Of a stretch of DNA of 64,000 nt, positions 20,600-30,527 are shown one piece after another. Source of the DNA: Venturia oleaginea (Eukaryota > Ascomycota > Dothideomycetes > Venturiales > Venturiaceae). The notes below the pieces were generated by a model. That model worked only from the letters and a program-made list of their open reading frames with translations, searched no databases and had not been told where the DNA came from. The translations under genes and the position numbers were made by a program. Where the stretch lies: the NCBI GenBank assembly GCA_013176395.1, contig JABMLP010000006.1:1240001-1304000 (forward strand). The letters run 5' to 3'. Position 1 is the stretch's first letter, and the number at the start of each line of letters is the position of its first letter.

Positions 20600-22432
20600 A
20601 CGTATTCCACCATCGAGTGGGTCAGTTTATGCCAAGACCAGCTGCTCCCTTATCAACACAATATGTCTCAACAACAAAACGCGCAATCATCTAACAGAGA
20701 AGGCAGAATCCAGCTTGCCCTTTCTGCCTACAATACCCACCAATTCCGAAGCCTCCGGCGCGCTGCTGAGGCGTTTGATATACCTCCTTCAACATTAACT
20801 AGGCGATATAACGGAATTACGTATCGCCTAGATACTCGCAACGCCCGACACAAGCTCACTACGACTGAAGAGCAGACAATTGTCCAATACATCCTCGACC
20901 TCGATTCGCGAGGATTCGCGCCCCGGCTGTGTGAGGTAGCAGATATGGCGGATAAACTACTGGGTGTACGCGGTGGAGAGCCAGTAGGGAAAAACTGGGC
21001 TGAGAGGTTCATAACGCGCTCAGATGAGCTCAAGATGGCCTTCAATCGAGCTAAGGATAGGCAGAGGATACTACAGGAAGATCCAGAGATTATTGGCGCG
21101 TAGTTCAAGCTCGTTACAGACACCAAGGCAAAGTACGGTATCCACGACGAGGATACGCACAACTTTGGCTTCCAGATGGGCGTTATTGGGTCAATGAAGG
21201 TCGTCACAGCTTCTGAAAGACGTACACGGCCTAATTTAATCCATCCAGGCGATCGCGAGTGGGTTACAGTTATCCAGAGCATCTGCGCCGCCGGGTATGC
21301 GACCCCGCCATTCATTATCTACAAAGGACGCGTTCACATCTCTGCGTGGTATGAGGAGGCAGATATACCACGGAATTGGAAGCTCTCGGTCTCTGAGAAC
21401 GGCTGGACAAATAATGCGCTTGGTCTTGAGTGGTTGAAGCACTTTAACGCGTATACAAAGGCGCGGCAGGTGGGGGTATACAGGCTGCTTATTTTGGACG
21501 GCCATGAGAGCCATCTCAGCCAGGATTTCAAGGACTACTGCCTCGAAAACAAGATCATAACCCTCTGCATGCCATCGCACTCGTCGCATATACTCCAGCC
21601 CCTTGACGTGGTCTGCTTCTCGCCGTTGAAGCGCAAGTACTCCCAACGTGTCCGGGACTTGGCACGCCGACGCGTGTACCATATCAACAAGGAAGGCTTT
21701 CTCCCTGCCTTCAAAGACGCGTTTTTCGACGTGTTTACGAAAGAGAACTGTCAAAAGGCTTTTGAGGCAGTAGGGCTAGTCCCTATCGACGCGCAGGTGG
21801 TGTTGGATCGCCTTGAAGTACGGCTACGAACCCCGCCAGAAACCCATCTCCCAGAAACGCCGTGGCAGTCCAAGACTCCAAGTAATACTTATGAATTTGG
21901 ATCCCAATCCAAGCTCGTAAGCGAGTCTTTTACTCGGTCACCAGTTACTGCGCAGGCAGGCTTTTCCCAGCTTGTTAAGGGCGCTGAATTGATGCTACAC
22001 CAAAACGCTCTGCTTGTTGCGCGTAACCGCGAGCTTGAAGAGCAATTAGCAGTAACAACGAACCGAAAATGGCGCAAAAGGAAGTGGATCCAGCAAGGTG
22101 GTACTATTGAGTATGGGACTGCAGCAGCGCAGGTAGCTGCAGAGGCGTCTATAGCGCCTCAGGGATCAAAGAAGGCTCGTGGTAGTGGTGGTCAAGAAAC
22201 AGCCCGACCAATTCAACGGCGCTGTAGGAACTGCGGCGCAGCTGGGCATAATGCGCGAACTTGTAAAAAATATATTAAGATATCTTCTGAATCAGATAGC
22301 AGCACGACGGACTTAGAATCTATTGTTGATAGCGATTAAATTGAAGAGTCGTAACATAAGTTGGTCGTGCCAAGCCTTTTTGACCCGCTCGATGGGTTGA
22401 CCCGCTCGATGGTGGAATACGTTATATAATAA
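20600..22432 (+). mobile_element. Fot/pogo DNA transposon, copy 1
   Basis: Tc1-mariner superfamily element of 1.83 kb bounded by TA duplications (20598-20599 and 22433-22434). The TIRs start ACGTATTCCACCATCGAG and continue GTGGGTCA on the left; on the right GACCCGCTCGATGG occurs twice in tandem. It carries one transposase gene (20663-22339) that is nonsense- and deletion-mutated. About nine tenths of its transposase sequence is shared with copy 2 at 52281-54113. Confidence 0.88.
20663..22339 (+). pseudogene. Pogo/Fot-type transposase, inactivated
   Basis: A 558-residue frame with an N-terminal psq-type helix-turn-helix, a CENP-B-like DNA-binding region (GRRxG-like EPVGKNWAERF), a DDE domain (YKGRVHISAWY, LLILDGHESHLS with the second Asp, SSHILQPLDVVCF with the third) and a C-terminal zinc knuckle CRNCGAAGHNARTC. 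It has two lesions. A TAG at 21101-21103 replaces the TGG seen at the same place in the 52.3 kb copy, and a 9-base in-frame loss turns NSDEIGF into NFGF, removing the first catalytic Asp. The change TGG to TAG is a G-to-A transition, compatible with RIP-like mutation on the other strand. It cannot catalyse its own transposition. Confidence 0.88.
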
Positions 22433-22434
22433 CG

Positions 22435-23154
22435 AAAGATACCTTCAGCATTGATACGTCGTAAGTCAAAATTGAGCGTGAACGGTTTCTGGGGATTTGA
22501 TCGTTGGAAACGAGTCGAACTGACTTGATATTCTGAGCGGCTATTAAGACAGCCAAGCAGACTCGTATCTCCCTATCGATCAAACACGTAACGTCGATAT
22601 GTACTATTCATAGTTGTCGTTTATGCATCAAACGTGGACATTCTATTCTTTAATTAGTCGGATCGTTCATTCCCAGCAGCTCTACCCCAACCGGTGGCCT
22701 CCATAGCCAGTCTCTACCCCACGGCGAAGCCTGGCTGAAACACGTTGATCAATTGGTTTCGACCTTTACTAAGTATTATCAATGCAATAGTAATCAGAAA
22801 ATAAGTGGATCCGCGGAGGAACCTTCAGCTCCCGCCGCTTGACGAACTCTTCGGCCATGTACGCGAACAGTAGGCTGAAGACACGTCTACTATTGTGCTT
22901 GCAGAAAAGACCTGGACACTTGGCACAAATCTTTTCAATAATTAGTAGGGATTTCAGGGGGGTCTGCAAGGGTTTTCCGTGCACCTCGCTGTTCACCGCC
23001 TGGATTAGCCTGTAATCTTACCGCTAGTAACTAGCCGTATTCGAGCTAGCTGGCTTGAGATTTGGTATGCATATACTACATTGGGCTTAATCCTTCAACC
23101 GTCAATGCAGCTAATAAAATGGTGGTAGATTACAAGATTTTACACCAATATCTG
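22435..23154. other. Non-coding DNA between two transposons
   Basis: No supported gene; the 75-codon minus frame at 22769-22996 has no domain. Ends at the target duplication of a short LINE remnant. Confidence 0.45.
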
Positions 23155-23325
23155 GTGTGCGATAATAATAATAATCAGGATTTATTGTTGTATGTAGGGC
23201 TAGGTTAAGCCTGTGCCAACATCCTCTATCTACAAAGAAAAACCCTCTTTTCGGGGACAAAAACCGTTCGTTTGCTACCCCGGCTGCGGCCCGCGGCATA
23301 TCCGCGAGCTTAGTGTGCGATAATA
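23155..23325 (-). mobile_element. 5'-truncated LINE insertion (3' UTR only) with 13-bp target duplication
   Basis: A target duplication GTGTGCGATAATA lies at 23155-23167 and 23313-23325. Between them are about 145 bases that start with a TAA/ATT-repeat tail and then match 40456-40602 almost base for base (CAGGATTTATTGTTGTATG, TTTTCGGGGACAAAAACCG, CGGCTGCGGCCCGCGGCATA). At 40 kb that sequence continues into LINE ORF2, so it is the element's 3' end. The insertion is in minus orientation. Confidence 0.85.
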
Positions 23326-23549
23326 CAGAGTCGGACCGATTCCTTATATACTCAGACGACGGCAAAAAGCCGTCAATCTCCACTAATTATTAAGAAGATT
23401 CGTGCCAAGTGTCCACGTCGTTTCTACAAGCACAATAATTGCGAAATCGGAAGAATATCTCCTAGAGTGTGGACCCCAGATATGACCCAACCCCAGATAT
23501 GACCCACGAAAATCCTCCAAAGCGCATGCTACACGCGTTATCCCCACCA

Positions 23550-24472
23550 ATGCCTTCAAAATCATCCAAAAAATCGCCGGATGACGAAGTTCAACTATCA
23601 AAGGCTATTTATGCACTACAAAATAAAGACTTTTCGTCTATTAGGGCTGCTGCAAAGTTCTTTCAAGTTGATAACAAAACACTACAGCGCAGGCTCAACG
23701 GCGGCTTGACGAACTCTACCAGCCACGAAATGACCCAAATTCTTACCATCGCGGAAGAAGATACTCTTGTACGCTGGATTAAGCGATACACAAATACTGG
23801 AACTCATATTACCAACCCGTTGCTCAAAGAGCTCGCAATTCATATTCGACACGCACGCGTCACATCTTATCCTACCTACCATCCCACGCTTCACTATCAA
23901 CGATAAATGGATCCAGCGCTTTCAAAAAAGACATCCTGAGATAGCAGGAGTATATGCTCGCCAGCTAGAGCATGTACGCAACGAGGGGGCAACATATGAG
24001 CATGTAAAACGCTGGTTTGACGCAGTCGGAGAGATGCTCCAGGAGCATAAGTACGATCCTGCGCATATGTGGAATATGGATGAGGCTGGATTTGGTATTG
24101 GCGAAGAGCAGGCGTTGAAGGTGCTTGTACACCTCGACAGTACACAGAAGTACAAGGTGATCGGAGGTAAACAGGAGTGGGTAACAGCGATTGAGTGCAT
24201 CAATGCCGCAGGCGAAGCGCTGGCGCCGCTCCTGATATTCAAAGGCCAGGACGTTAATACGCGATGGATCAATGAATCATCACCTCTGGGATGGCACTTT
24301 GCAACAAGCAAGAATGGCTGGACCTCGAATAACCTTGGGTTGGCGTGGTTAATCAATGTTTTCGACCCTCTTACCCGCGAGAAGGCTGCGGGTCGCCAGC
24401 GTTTACTTGTCGCGGATGGCCATGGAAGTCATATCCAGGGCGATTTTATTGCCTACTGCATGGAGCATAATA
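23550..24472 (+). pseudogene. Pogo-type transposase, 5' half (interrupted)
   Basis: Reads an N-terminal helix-turn-helix (LSKAIYALQNKDFSSIRAAA, KTLQRRLNG) and a CENP-B-like region in one frame to about 23890. After a frameshift near 23860-23900 it continues in the next frame with DKWIQRFQKRHPEIAGVYAR, MWNMDEAGFGIG (first catalytic Asp), GKQEWVTAIECINAAG and LLVADGHGSHIQGDF (second Asp). It is cut after FIAYCMEHN by the LINE target site. The gene resumes at 29678. The start at 23550 (MPSKSSKKS) is one of several in-frame ATGs after the TIR. Broken by both frameshift and insertion. Confidence 0.85.
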
Positions 24473-24764
24473 ATTAATTAAATTCTTGTTTAACGTCCGA
24501 TACGGGCCACTGATTGGCCTACGCAGACATGTTACCATACATAGGAAAAACCCCTAAGGGAAAAACCCTTTGCCCTGCCCCGCAGGCGGCCGGCGTATCT
24601 ATAGAGAATCGCCTGCGTTCCGCCGTTAACTATATAGTATAGTCCCCTTCTCAACCGCTGCTTCCTTTACCGGCTGATCTCATTCCATTCCGTCCCTAGC
24701 TCTCTCCTTTTCTTCCGAACCTAAATCCCCAGCTCCGGTAGTCGACTGTTTTGGACCCGGTCGC

Positions 24765-27700
24765 CTATATCCATTCCTCGAGGGCTGGCGTAGGGAAGAG
24801 GGATCCGGTACCTTCTTCCTCGATATCGCGCGCTACATGTAGCTGTTTGAGGACACCCTGTTTAACGAACCACCTCGCCGCGTACTGTGCGCGACCCTTC
24901 TCTGAGAGCATCCTAGGAAGTATCTCCGTTCCCGTATCTCGAATGAGTGCTGTTCGATCGAAGTTAGGGCAATGAAGGAGGATATGCCGTACCGTCTGCG
25001 CCTGGGCTCCGCACTCGCACCGCGGGAGTATCCCAGGGACCCTAACCGAGGCAAGCCACGCGTTGAGGCCAATGACCTCTGTACGCATAAGAAAGAGTGC
25101 TGTAGCTTCCGCTTTAGTTAGGCCTTCGTAGAGTAAAGACACCGGCGTTCGCCATGTAGCACTCCAGGTAGTTGCTGTCTTGCCTCGCGCTGTATAGTGC
25201 CAGCGCCTACTCCACTCAAGGTCTGCCCAGCGCTGGAGATATATCCCTGCCCTTACTTGTGGTTGTCCCCTTGTCGCCCGCCGTATCTCTCCCCTTCGTC
25301 CTCCACGCGTTGCGGCTTGCGCCGCCTTGTGTCGCAGGTACTCCTGTATCTCGTTTTCGCACTCCAAGGCTCTTTTACGAAGTAGTTCCACTGTAACGGG
25401 CGGCCGCGTAGCGGTATCAACCTGCCTACGCTGCGCCCGTGTAGCCTCCCAAATCTGGTCCAGCAGCGTATTAGATTCTATACTAACCCTGTGGTTTGTG
25501 GTTCGTACGGCGTATTGAAGTGCTGCCTGCTCGATTTGTATATCGATCGGTAGGATCCCTGTCTCGCGTTCCATCGCAGCGCGCGGCGACCTCTTATATC
25601 CACCCGTAATTCGACGGAGGCAAGAGTTTTGGATCTTCTCCAGCGGTTGGAGCGTGCTCCTTGGTACCGGTTTGCCGTCGAGACGTACACCCCATATCGG
25701 AGCACCATAGAGCAGCACCGGCCGCACCGTAGCCGAGTAGAGGAGCCTTGAGCGCCGTACCGACGGGCCCCAGGTAGAGGCCATAATACGAGAGAGAGCC
25801 GTAAACGCTGCTTCGCCCTTACTCGTAGTTCGCCTCACATGCTCCTTCCACTGGAGCTTAGAGTCGACCCAGACCCCAAGGACTCGAAGGGCACCGTTCT
25901 CCACCTTCGCGGGATGACCATTGATCCGAACTGTACTCGCGAGGTCTTCGCAGCTATGCCGCCGATTTCGTGTGAAGTGGATAAGCTGGTACTTATCAGG
26001 TGCGAATTTAGCTCCGTGGCGTTTAGCCCACGCGATGCATCGGTCGTGTGCAGCGGTAAGGCGTCGACAGTTATCCTGTGCGGAGGTACCCCATGTAACG
26101 AGATTGGTATCGTGGACGAATCCAAATCCAAAGGTGTTGTCGTCGACGTGGTGGAGGTCCTCTAAGAGCTCAGAGATGAAGAAAAGGAAAAGGATCGGCG
26201 ATAGGGGGGAGCCCTGAGGGATCCCTGTCTGTGTCTGGATCCAATCACTCTCGTAGCCGCCGAATGCAATCCGCGTACGCCTTGTAGTAAGGAAGCTGTA
26301 TACGGTTTGTACTAGCCATGGCGCGAAGCCTTTACGCTCGAGGATCCATAGGAGGCGGCGGTGAGCGACGTTATCGAACGCACCCCCGAGGTCTAGCCCA
26401 AGCATAGATACAACGCAGCCGGGCCGCGCTGCCCACGCTGTCTGCACGCTCGATGTAAGTAGGTTAACCGCTGAGAGTGTTGAGCGTTGCTTCCTTGCAC
26501 CCATCTGGTTCCACGGAAGGAGGAGGTGCTCCTCGGCGGCAAGGGTAATGCGCTCGGCGAGGATCTTCTCGATAACCTTTGCGAGTGTGTTTTCGAGGGC
26601 GATAGGGCAGTAGCTTCCCGGTAGGGAGTAGTCCTCCTTTCCGGGCTTACGTAACGTGATTGTGGTAGACTCCTTCAGCCGGGTAGGAAGTGCTCCTATA
26701 GCGAAGCAGCGGCTTATTGCCTGTGCTAGATCCTTCGAGATAACTGGTGCCGCGATCTTGAGGACCTCGTTCGGGATCCCGTCCGGGCCCGGGGATTTGC
26801 CGTTCGGTAGTTTCTGGATAGTCTCTTCGAGCTCTTCCTGGGTAACCGTTTGGGTAATGGGGAGCTGGTGTACCGGCTGTGTATCGCCGTTGTTCTCGAT
26901 ATCGGAGAGATCTACCTCGCCCGTAGTAGGGAAGAACCGCTCGGAGAGGATTTCCGCCTTCGAGGCGTTGTCCTCGGTAAGGGGGTCTCCCGCCTTCCGG
27001 CGAAGTGCGGGTAGGTGAGGATCCGACTGCTGCAGGCTACCGGCTCTTTTACTCCATGAGGATACACGCCATAGATTGTTTTGGTATGCGCCCTGGGGGT
27101 CGGTTGTGCAGTCCGCTAGGAACCGTCGCCAAGAGCTCCGTCGCCCCTTTCGAAGCTCCCCCGAGAGTTGGCTAGTGAGAGACCGGTATGCCTCGTAGTC
27201 GTGCGGTTGTGCATTTGCCGCGAACCGTCTCCTCGCCTGTCGGGCGCCAGCGAGTAGCTCGGCAGCCCTCGGAGTCCAGTCCTTACGGGCTTGCGTACTA
27301 GGCTTTGAATATGGGCAGTACGTTTCGAGCGCGGTCCGTAGGAGCTCCTGTAGTGCTTCGAGAGGCTCAGGGGTATCCATCCATTTCGAGGCTCGCACTG
27401 TAGCGAGGAACCCTGATGTATTGAGCTTATCGAGGGAGAATCGCTTACGTGGCGCTGGCGGGTGCAGGGTAAGGTCGAACTGTATACGTATAGGAACGTG
27501 GTCGCTCGTAGTGGCCCACTGCGGGACAGGTCCGCATCGTTTGACCCGGGTGCTAAGACCTTCTGACGCGAAGGTAAGGTCGATAACAGTTTCCTGTTTA
27601 CCTCTCTTCCACGTCGCGATACCCGGAGGGGTAATAAGGTGTAGGTTTCGGTCCTGGGTTTCGCGGCGAAGGTGTTCTGCATTCGGTTCGCAGGCAGCCC

Positions 27701-28145
27701 GCGTCCCTCCCCACGCGGGATGGTGGACGTTGAAGTCCCCGAGGAGTAGGACTTCCCCTTCGGGATCCTGAAGAGCGCGTACTAGGGTAGGCCAGACCCT
27801 AATTCGGGGCCCGTCGCCTCGTGGGTTGTATATATTGACTATTGTGACCACCGTGGATTCGGTAGTAAGCCTCAGAGAGGCGACGTCTGGGCCGTGTTGG
27901 GTATAGGCCCAGTGGGTGGGATCGATAAGCTTGCTTACCATAAAGCAGGCACGGGTAGCTTCGTATGGTTCGTATAGTAGGGTGAATCCTGGAGGACAGT
28001 AGGTAGATCGGGTACGTTTATTGAAGTAAGGCTCCTGTATTGCGAGGACCTGGTGCTCCGCCTGCGAGGCGGCATCGAACCAGTGCCGGGAGCATCGATG
28101 ATTGGAATTTCCGCAGTTGTATTGGAGTACTGTAAGCTCTACCAT
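24765..28145 (-). CDS. LINE ORF2: endonuclease / reverse transcriptase, catalytic Asp lost
   Basis: 1126 residues, uninterrupted. Residues 1-220 are an apurinic-type endonuclease (LQYNCGNSN, AIQEPY, LLLGDFNVHHPAWGG, SDHVPI), which nicks the target. The reverse transcriptase follows from about 440 to 720 with NGKSPGPDGIPNE, LDLGGAFDNV (motif A), GIPQGSPLSPILF and motif C. Motif C reads FVHDTN where the family has F-V-D-D: the codon at 26112-26114 is CAC, giving His678 in place of the first motif C Asp. That should abolish polymerisation. The C-terminus has a CCHC-like CECGAQAQTVRHILLHC. No RNase H domain was recognised. The start codon overlaps the ORF1 stop in ATGGTAG. Confidence 0.9.
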   Translation of the reverse strand: MVELTVLQYNCGNSNHRCSRHWFDAASQAEHQVLAIQEPYFNKRTRSTYCPPGFTLLYEPYEATRACFMVSKLIDPTHWAYTQHGPDVASLRLTTESTVVTIVNIYNPRGDGPRIRVWPTLVRALQDPEGEVLLLGDFNVHHPAWGGTRAACEPNAEHLRRETQDRNLHLITPPGIATWKRGKQETVIDLTFASEGLSTRVKRCGPVPQWATTSDHVPIRIQFDLTLHPPAPRKRFSLDKLNTSGFLATVRASKWMDTPEPLEALQELLRTALETYCPYSKPSTQARKDWTPRAAELLAGARQARRRFAANAQPHDYEAYRSLTSQLSGELRKGRRSSWRRFLADCTTDPQGAYQNNLWRVSSWSKRAGSLQQSDPHLPALRRKAGDPLTEDNASKAEILSERFFPTTGEVDLSDIENNGDTQPVHQLPITQTVTQEELEETIQKLPNGKSPGPDGIPNEVLKIAAPVISKDLAQAISRCFAIGALPTRLKESTTITLRKPGKEDYSLPGSYCPIALENTLAKVIEKILAERITLAAEEHLLLPWNQMGARKQRSTLSAVNLLTSSVQTAWAARPGCVVSMLGLDLGGAFDNVAHRRLLWILERKGFAPWLVQTVYSFLTTRRTRIAFGGYESDWIQTQTGIPQGSPLSPILFLFFISELLEDLHHVDDNTFGFGFVHDTNLVTWGTSAQDNCRRLTAAHDRCIAWAKRHGAKFAPDKYQLIHFTRNRRHSCEDLASTVRINGHPAKVENGALRVLGVWVDSKLQWKEHVRRTTSKGEAAFTALSRIMASTWGPSVRRSRLLYSATVRPVLLYGAPIWGVRLDGKPVPRSTLQPLEKIQNSCLRRITGGYKRSPRAAMERETGILPIDIQIEQAALQYAVRTTNHRVSIESNTLLDQIWEATRAQRRQVDTATRPPVTVELLRKRALECENEIQEYLRHKAAQAATRGGRRGEIRRATRGQPQVRAGIYLQRWADLEWSRRWHYTARGKTATTWSATWRTPVSLLYEGLTKAEATALFLMRTEVIGLNAWLASVRVPGILPRCECGAQAQTVRHILLHCPNFDRTALIRDTGTEILPRMLSEKGRAQYAARWFVKQGVLKQLHVARDIEEEGTGSLFPTPALEEWI

Positions 28146-29389
28146 AGCGAGCCGTTCGGTGTAGCATCGTCCATGAGTAGGTCCTGGGTCGGTACCTCTT
28201 GGGGTTGACTGCTAGGGATCTGTGTCCCAATCGGAGTACTGGTAAGCCCCGTCTGCGAGTTGTCTCGTGCTGCCGCTGTAATAAACGAGGGTCGCCCAAC
28301 ACTGCGTTTCTCTACAGATTGTACCCTCTGCCTCTTGCTACTGACTAGCTGGAATCCATCTCCCTGGAGTAGCGGTTGCGTTGTGCCCGTACCACGTATC
28401 GTAGCCGACTGGACAAAGAGTACAGCGCGCCTCGCATCGATACCATCACGGTATACCTGGTAGGTCTTGCACTCCTGGCGCCGCCAAGACTTATGAGGCC
28501 GCCCACAGTTTGTACACGATACGCTCGTCGTAGTACAGTCCCGTGTATCGTGGTGCCCCGCGCACTGGCCACACTTAGCCTGCTTCTTGCATGCGCTCTG
28601 GGTATGCCCCCATTGGCAGCATCGGAAGCACTGTCGAGGGATAAGTCGGTTCTCGAATAACCTAGCTTCGTAGAGTATAGAATTGATGACTATCCCCTTT
28701 CGGATTGCCTGATGCTGGATATCCTGAGTAGGGAGACTGAGGATAAGTGTACCGCGTGTTTTTGGGCGTGTATCGGCGCGGGTCGGTTGCTTTACGGGGT
28801 CGTGGAGCCAGCGGACCTTAGCAAAGCTAGGTATTAGTCGCCGCATACCCTGACAGATCTCCTGGATCGTTTCCTCATTCCCTAGGCCTTTGGTATTAAC
28901 CACGCGTGTCGAAAGCGGAACGCCGGGTACCTCGATAGGGTAGTCTTGACGGAGGACCTTACAGCCCTGGATATCCAGCTGATTAAGGATTCTATCCTTT
29001 ATAGCGTAGGAAGGAACCATAACATCGATATCGCCGCTTTGGAGCGTACGGATTGCGTATGCCTCAGGAATAATCGTACGTGCCTTCGCAAGAGTATCCC
29101 TAGCGTTTTCGTGTTGTTGTTCAAATCGTACCCGAACGGCGGCGCGGTTCGATGTCGCGGTGGGTGCGCTACGAGCTGAGTCCGCTGCAATCGCAGCGCA
29201 CGTCTGTCCTCTCGGGGTAGGAGTATTCGTGTTCGCCTTTGGTGTGGTCTTGGTAAGCTGTTTGAGAGTGTTCTCAAACCCAGCGAGCCTATCGCTGATG
29301 GGATCCGGGCCCGACGGCTGCGCGCTCATTGCGCGGACCTGTCGAATCGTATCCTGGAGCTGACTGGATACCTCTCCTCGGAGCGACAT
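28139..29389 (-). CDS. LINE ORF1: nucleic-acid-binding Gag-like protein
   Basis: 416 residues from the first ATG in this frame. It has an N-terminal coiled-coil-like stretch, a central RRM-like region (IPEAYAIRTLQSGDIDVMVP) and three zinc knuckles: CFRCCQWGHTQSAC (CX2CX4HX4C), CGQCAGHHDTRDC and CTNCGRPHKSWRRQEC. It coats LINE RNA for the retrotransposition particle. An upstream frame, 29289-29558 (starting AAVGVQPSQRGRTD), is shifted by one base and joins it near the codons for DLMKEE/GEVSSQ, so the authentic N-terminus was probably at 29558 and has been frameshifted. The stop overlaps the ORF2 ATG by 7 bases, typical of translation by re-initiation. Confidence 0.82.
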   Translation of the reverse strand: MSLRGEVSSQLQDTIRQVRAMSAQPSGPDPISDRLAGFENTLKQLTKTTPKANTNTPTPRGQTCAAIAADSARSAPTATSNRAAVRVRFEQQHENARDTLAKARTIIPEAYAIRTLQSGDIDVMVPSYAIKDRILNQLDIQGCKVLRQDYPIEVPGVPLSTRVVNTKGLGNEETIQEICQGMRRLIPSFAKVRWLHDPVKQPTRADTRPKTRGTLILSLPTQDIQHQAIRKGIVINSILYEARLFENRLIPRQCFRCCQWGHTQSACKKQAKCGQCAGHHDTRDCTTTSVSCTNCGRPHKSWRRQECKTYQVYRDGIDARRAVLFVQSATIRGTGTTQPLLQGDGFQLVSSKRQRVQSVEKRSVGRPSFITAAARDNSQTGLTSTPIGTQIPSSQPQEVPTQDLLMDDATPNGSLW

Positions 29390-29677
29390 CCTCCTCTTTC
29401 ATGAGATCATTGCCGATAGTAGTAAGTGTGTCAATAAGTTTTATCCAGCAAGGAGCTGGGGTTGCGCGGTGCGGTGGTTGGTCTCCGTCCTCTGGTGGTC
29501 TCTTGCCCGACGCATCGGTGCGACCACGTTGCGACGGCTGTACGCCTACGGCAGCCATGCCTTGCGCGATGGCTGCTATAGGAATTGATAGGTGAATTGG
29601 TAGTGTAGATACGGATACCGATGGCTGTAAGCTTTATTGAGTCGTTTTCGGAGCGGTATCACTGCTGATGCGGTTTC

Positions 29678-30477
29678 TGGAGCATAATATTGATCTCCTA
29701 ATTATGCCTCCTCACTGCTCACATATACTACAACCGCTTGATGTAGGCGTGTTTGCGGCGTTTAAACGGGCCCATACTATCAAAACGCATGCGATTTCCC
29801 GGCTCAGTTCACAGCGCATCCCACGCTCAGAATGGATTGAATTACTCTCTCGTGCACGCGAAAGGGCTATGAGCAAGGAAAATATCCTTAGTGGATGGCG
29901 TGGCACCGGCTTATGGCCTGCGCTTCCTATGCAAGTACTCAGAGGGCTTCCGAAAGACTCACCTATACCGGCTCCACAACCAATTACACCACGCGCAATA
30001 ACTACTCTCGATCTCTCTTTACTACAGAGCTCTCCTCCAGAAGTAGTTGAACTATCAAAATCAAATAAAAGGTTCAAAGAGTCGTTGCGCGAGTGCCATG
30101 CCGTTGTTTCGCCGGTACGGCGCTATGCAGAGCGTATGACACGCCTATGCGAAACTCAAAATGCAACCATTGCAATTCAAGCTAAACAAATGGCTGAGCA
30201 ATCCGAACTTTTGCGGTAGCGGAAGAAGGCTAAAAAGGGTAAAAGAATTCGATTAGAGGGTGTTGCGGTCTATTCGACTACGGAAGTGTTGCGTATAGCC
30301 CGCGAGGAGGAGGCGCGCGTTGAAGCAAAAAAGCCACGGGGGCGCCAACGCAAAGTTATTACAGTTGAAACTAGTTCGGAGGAGCAAGATGAGGATTCTG
30401 AGGATTTATTAGATAGTTTTATTAAAACGCCAGTGGCACGTGGGCGGCGCGCAGTGTTCTCACATGTCGAGGTTTGA
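29678..30477 (+). pseudogene. Pogo-type transposase, 3' half (interrupted)
   Basis: Resumes the transposase after the LINE: EHNIDLLIMPPHCSHILQPL (third catalytic Asp of the DDE triad in PLDVG) followed by a long helical tail. A TAG at 30217-30219, between LR and RKKAKKGKR, interrupts the same frame, which then continues to a natural stop at 30477 after FSHVEV, just ahead of the right TIR. TAG may derive from CAG by C-to-T change. There is no zinc knuckle at the C-terminus, unlike the ACGTA-ended family; instead it ends in an Arg/Lys-rich stretch and an acidic SSEEQDEDSED run. Confidence 0.82.
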
Positions 30478-30527
30478 TTTTCGTGGGTCATATCTGGGGT
30501 TGGGTCATATCTGGGGTCCACACTCTA

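Larger units (their letters stand above)
24473..29677 (-). mobile_element. Tad-like non-LTR retrotransposon (LINE), near full length
   Basis: 5.2 kb insertion flanked by the 12-base duplication TGGAGCATAATA (24461-24472 and 29678-29689), both copies lying in the transposase codons for the EHN region. Reading on the minus strand there is a 5' UTR of about 120 bases, an ORF1 with three zinc knuckles, an overlapping ORF2 with endonuclease and reverse transcriptase, a 3' UTR of about 290 bases and a short TTAAT-type tail. The presence of the 5' end means it was not truncated on insertion. Confidence 0.9.
23465..30525 (+). mobile_element. Pogo-type DNA transposon with 50-base TIRs, split by a LINE
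   Basis: TA duplications lie at 23463-23464 and 30526-30527. The TIRs are perfect over at least 50 bases: GAGTGTGGACCCCAGATATG, then ACCCAACCCCAGATATGACC and CACGAAAATC; the block CCCCAGATATGACCCA occurs twice in tandem in each TIR. The element itself is about 1.85 kb; 5.2 kb of LINE sits in its transposase gene. It is a different family from the ACGTA-ended pogo elements elsewhere in the window. Confidence 0.9.
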
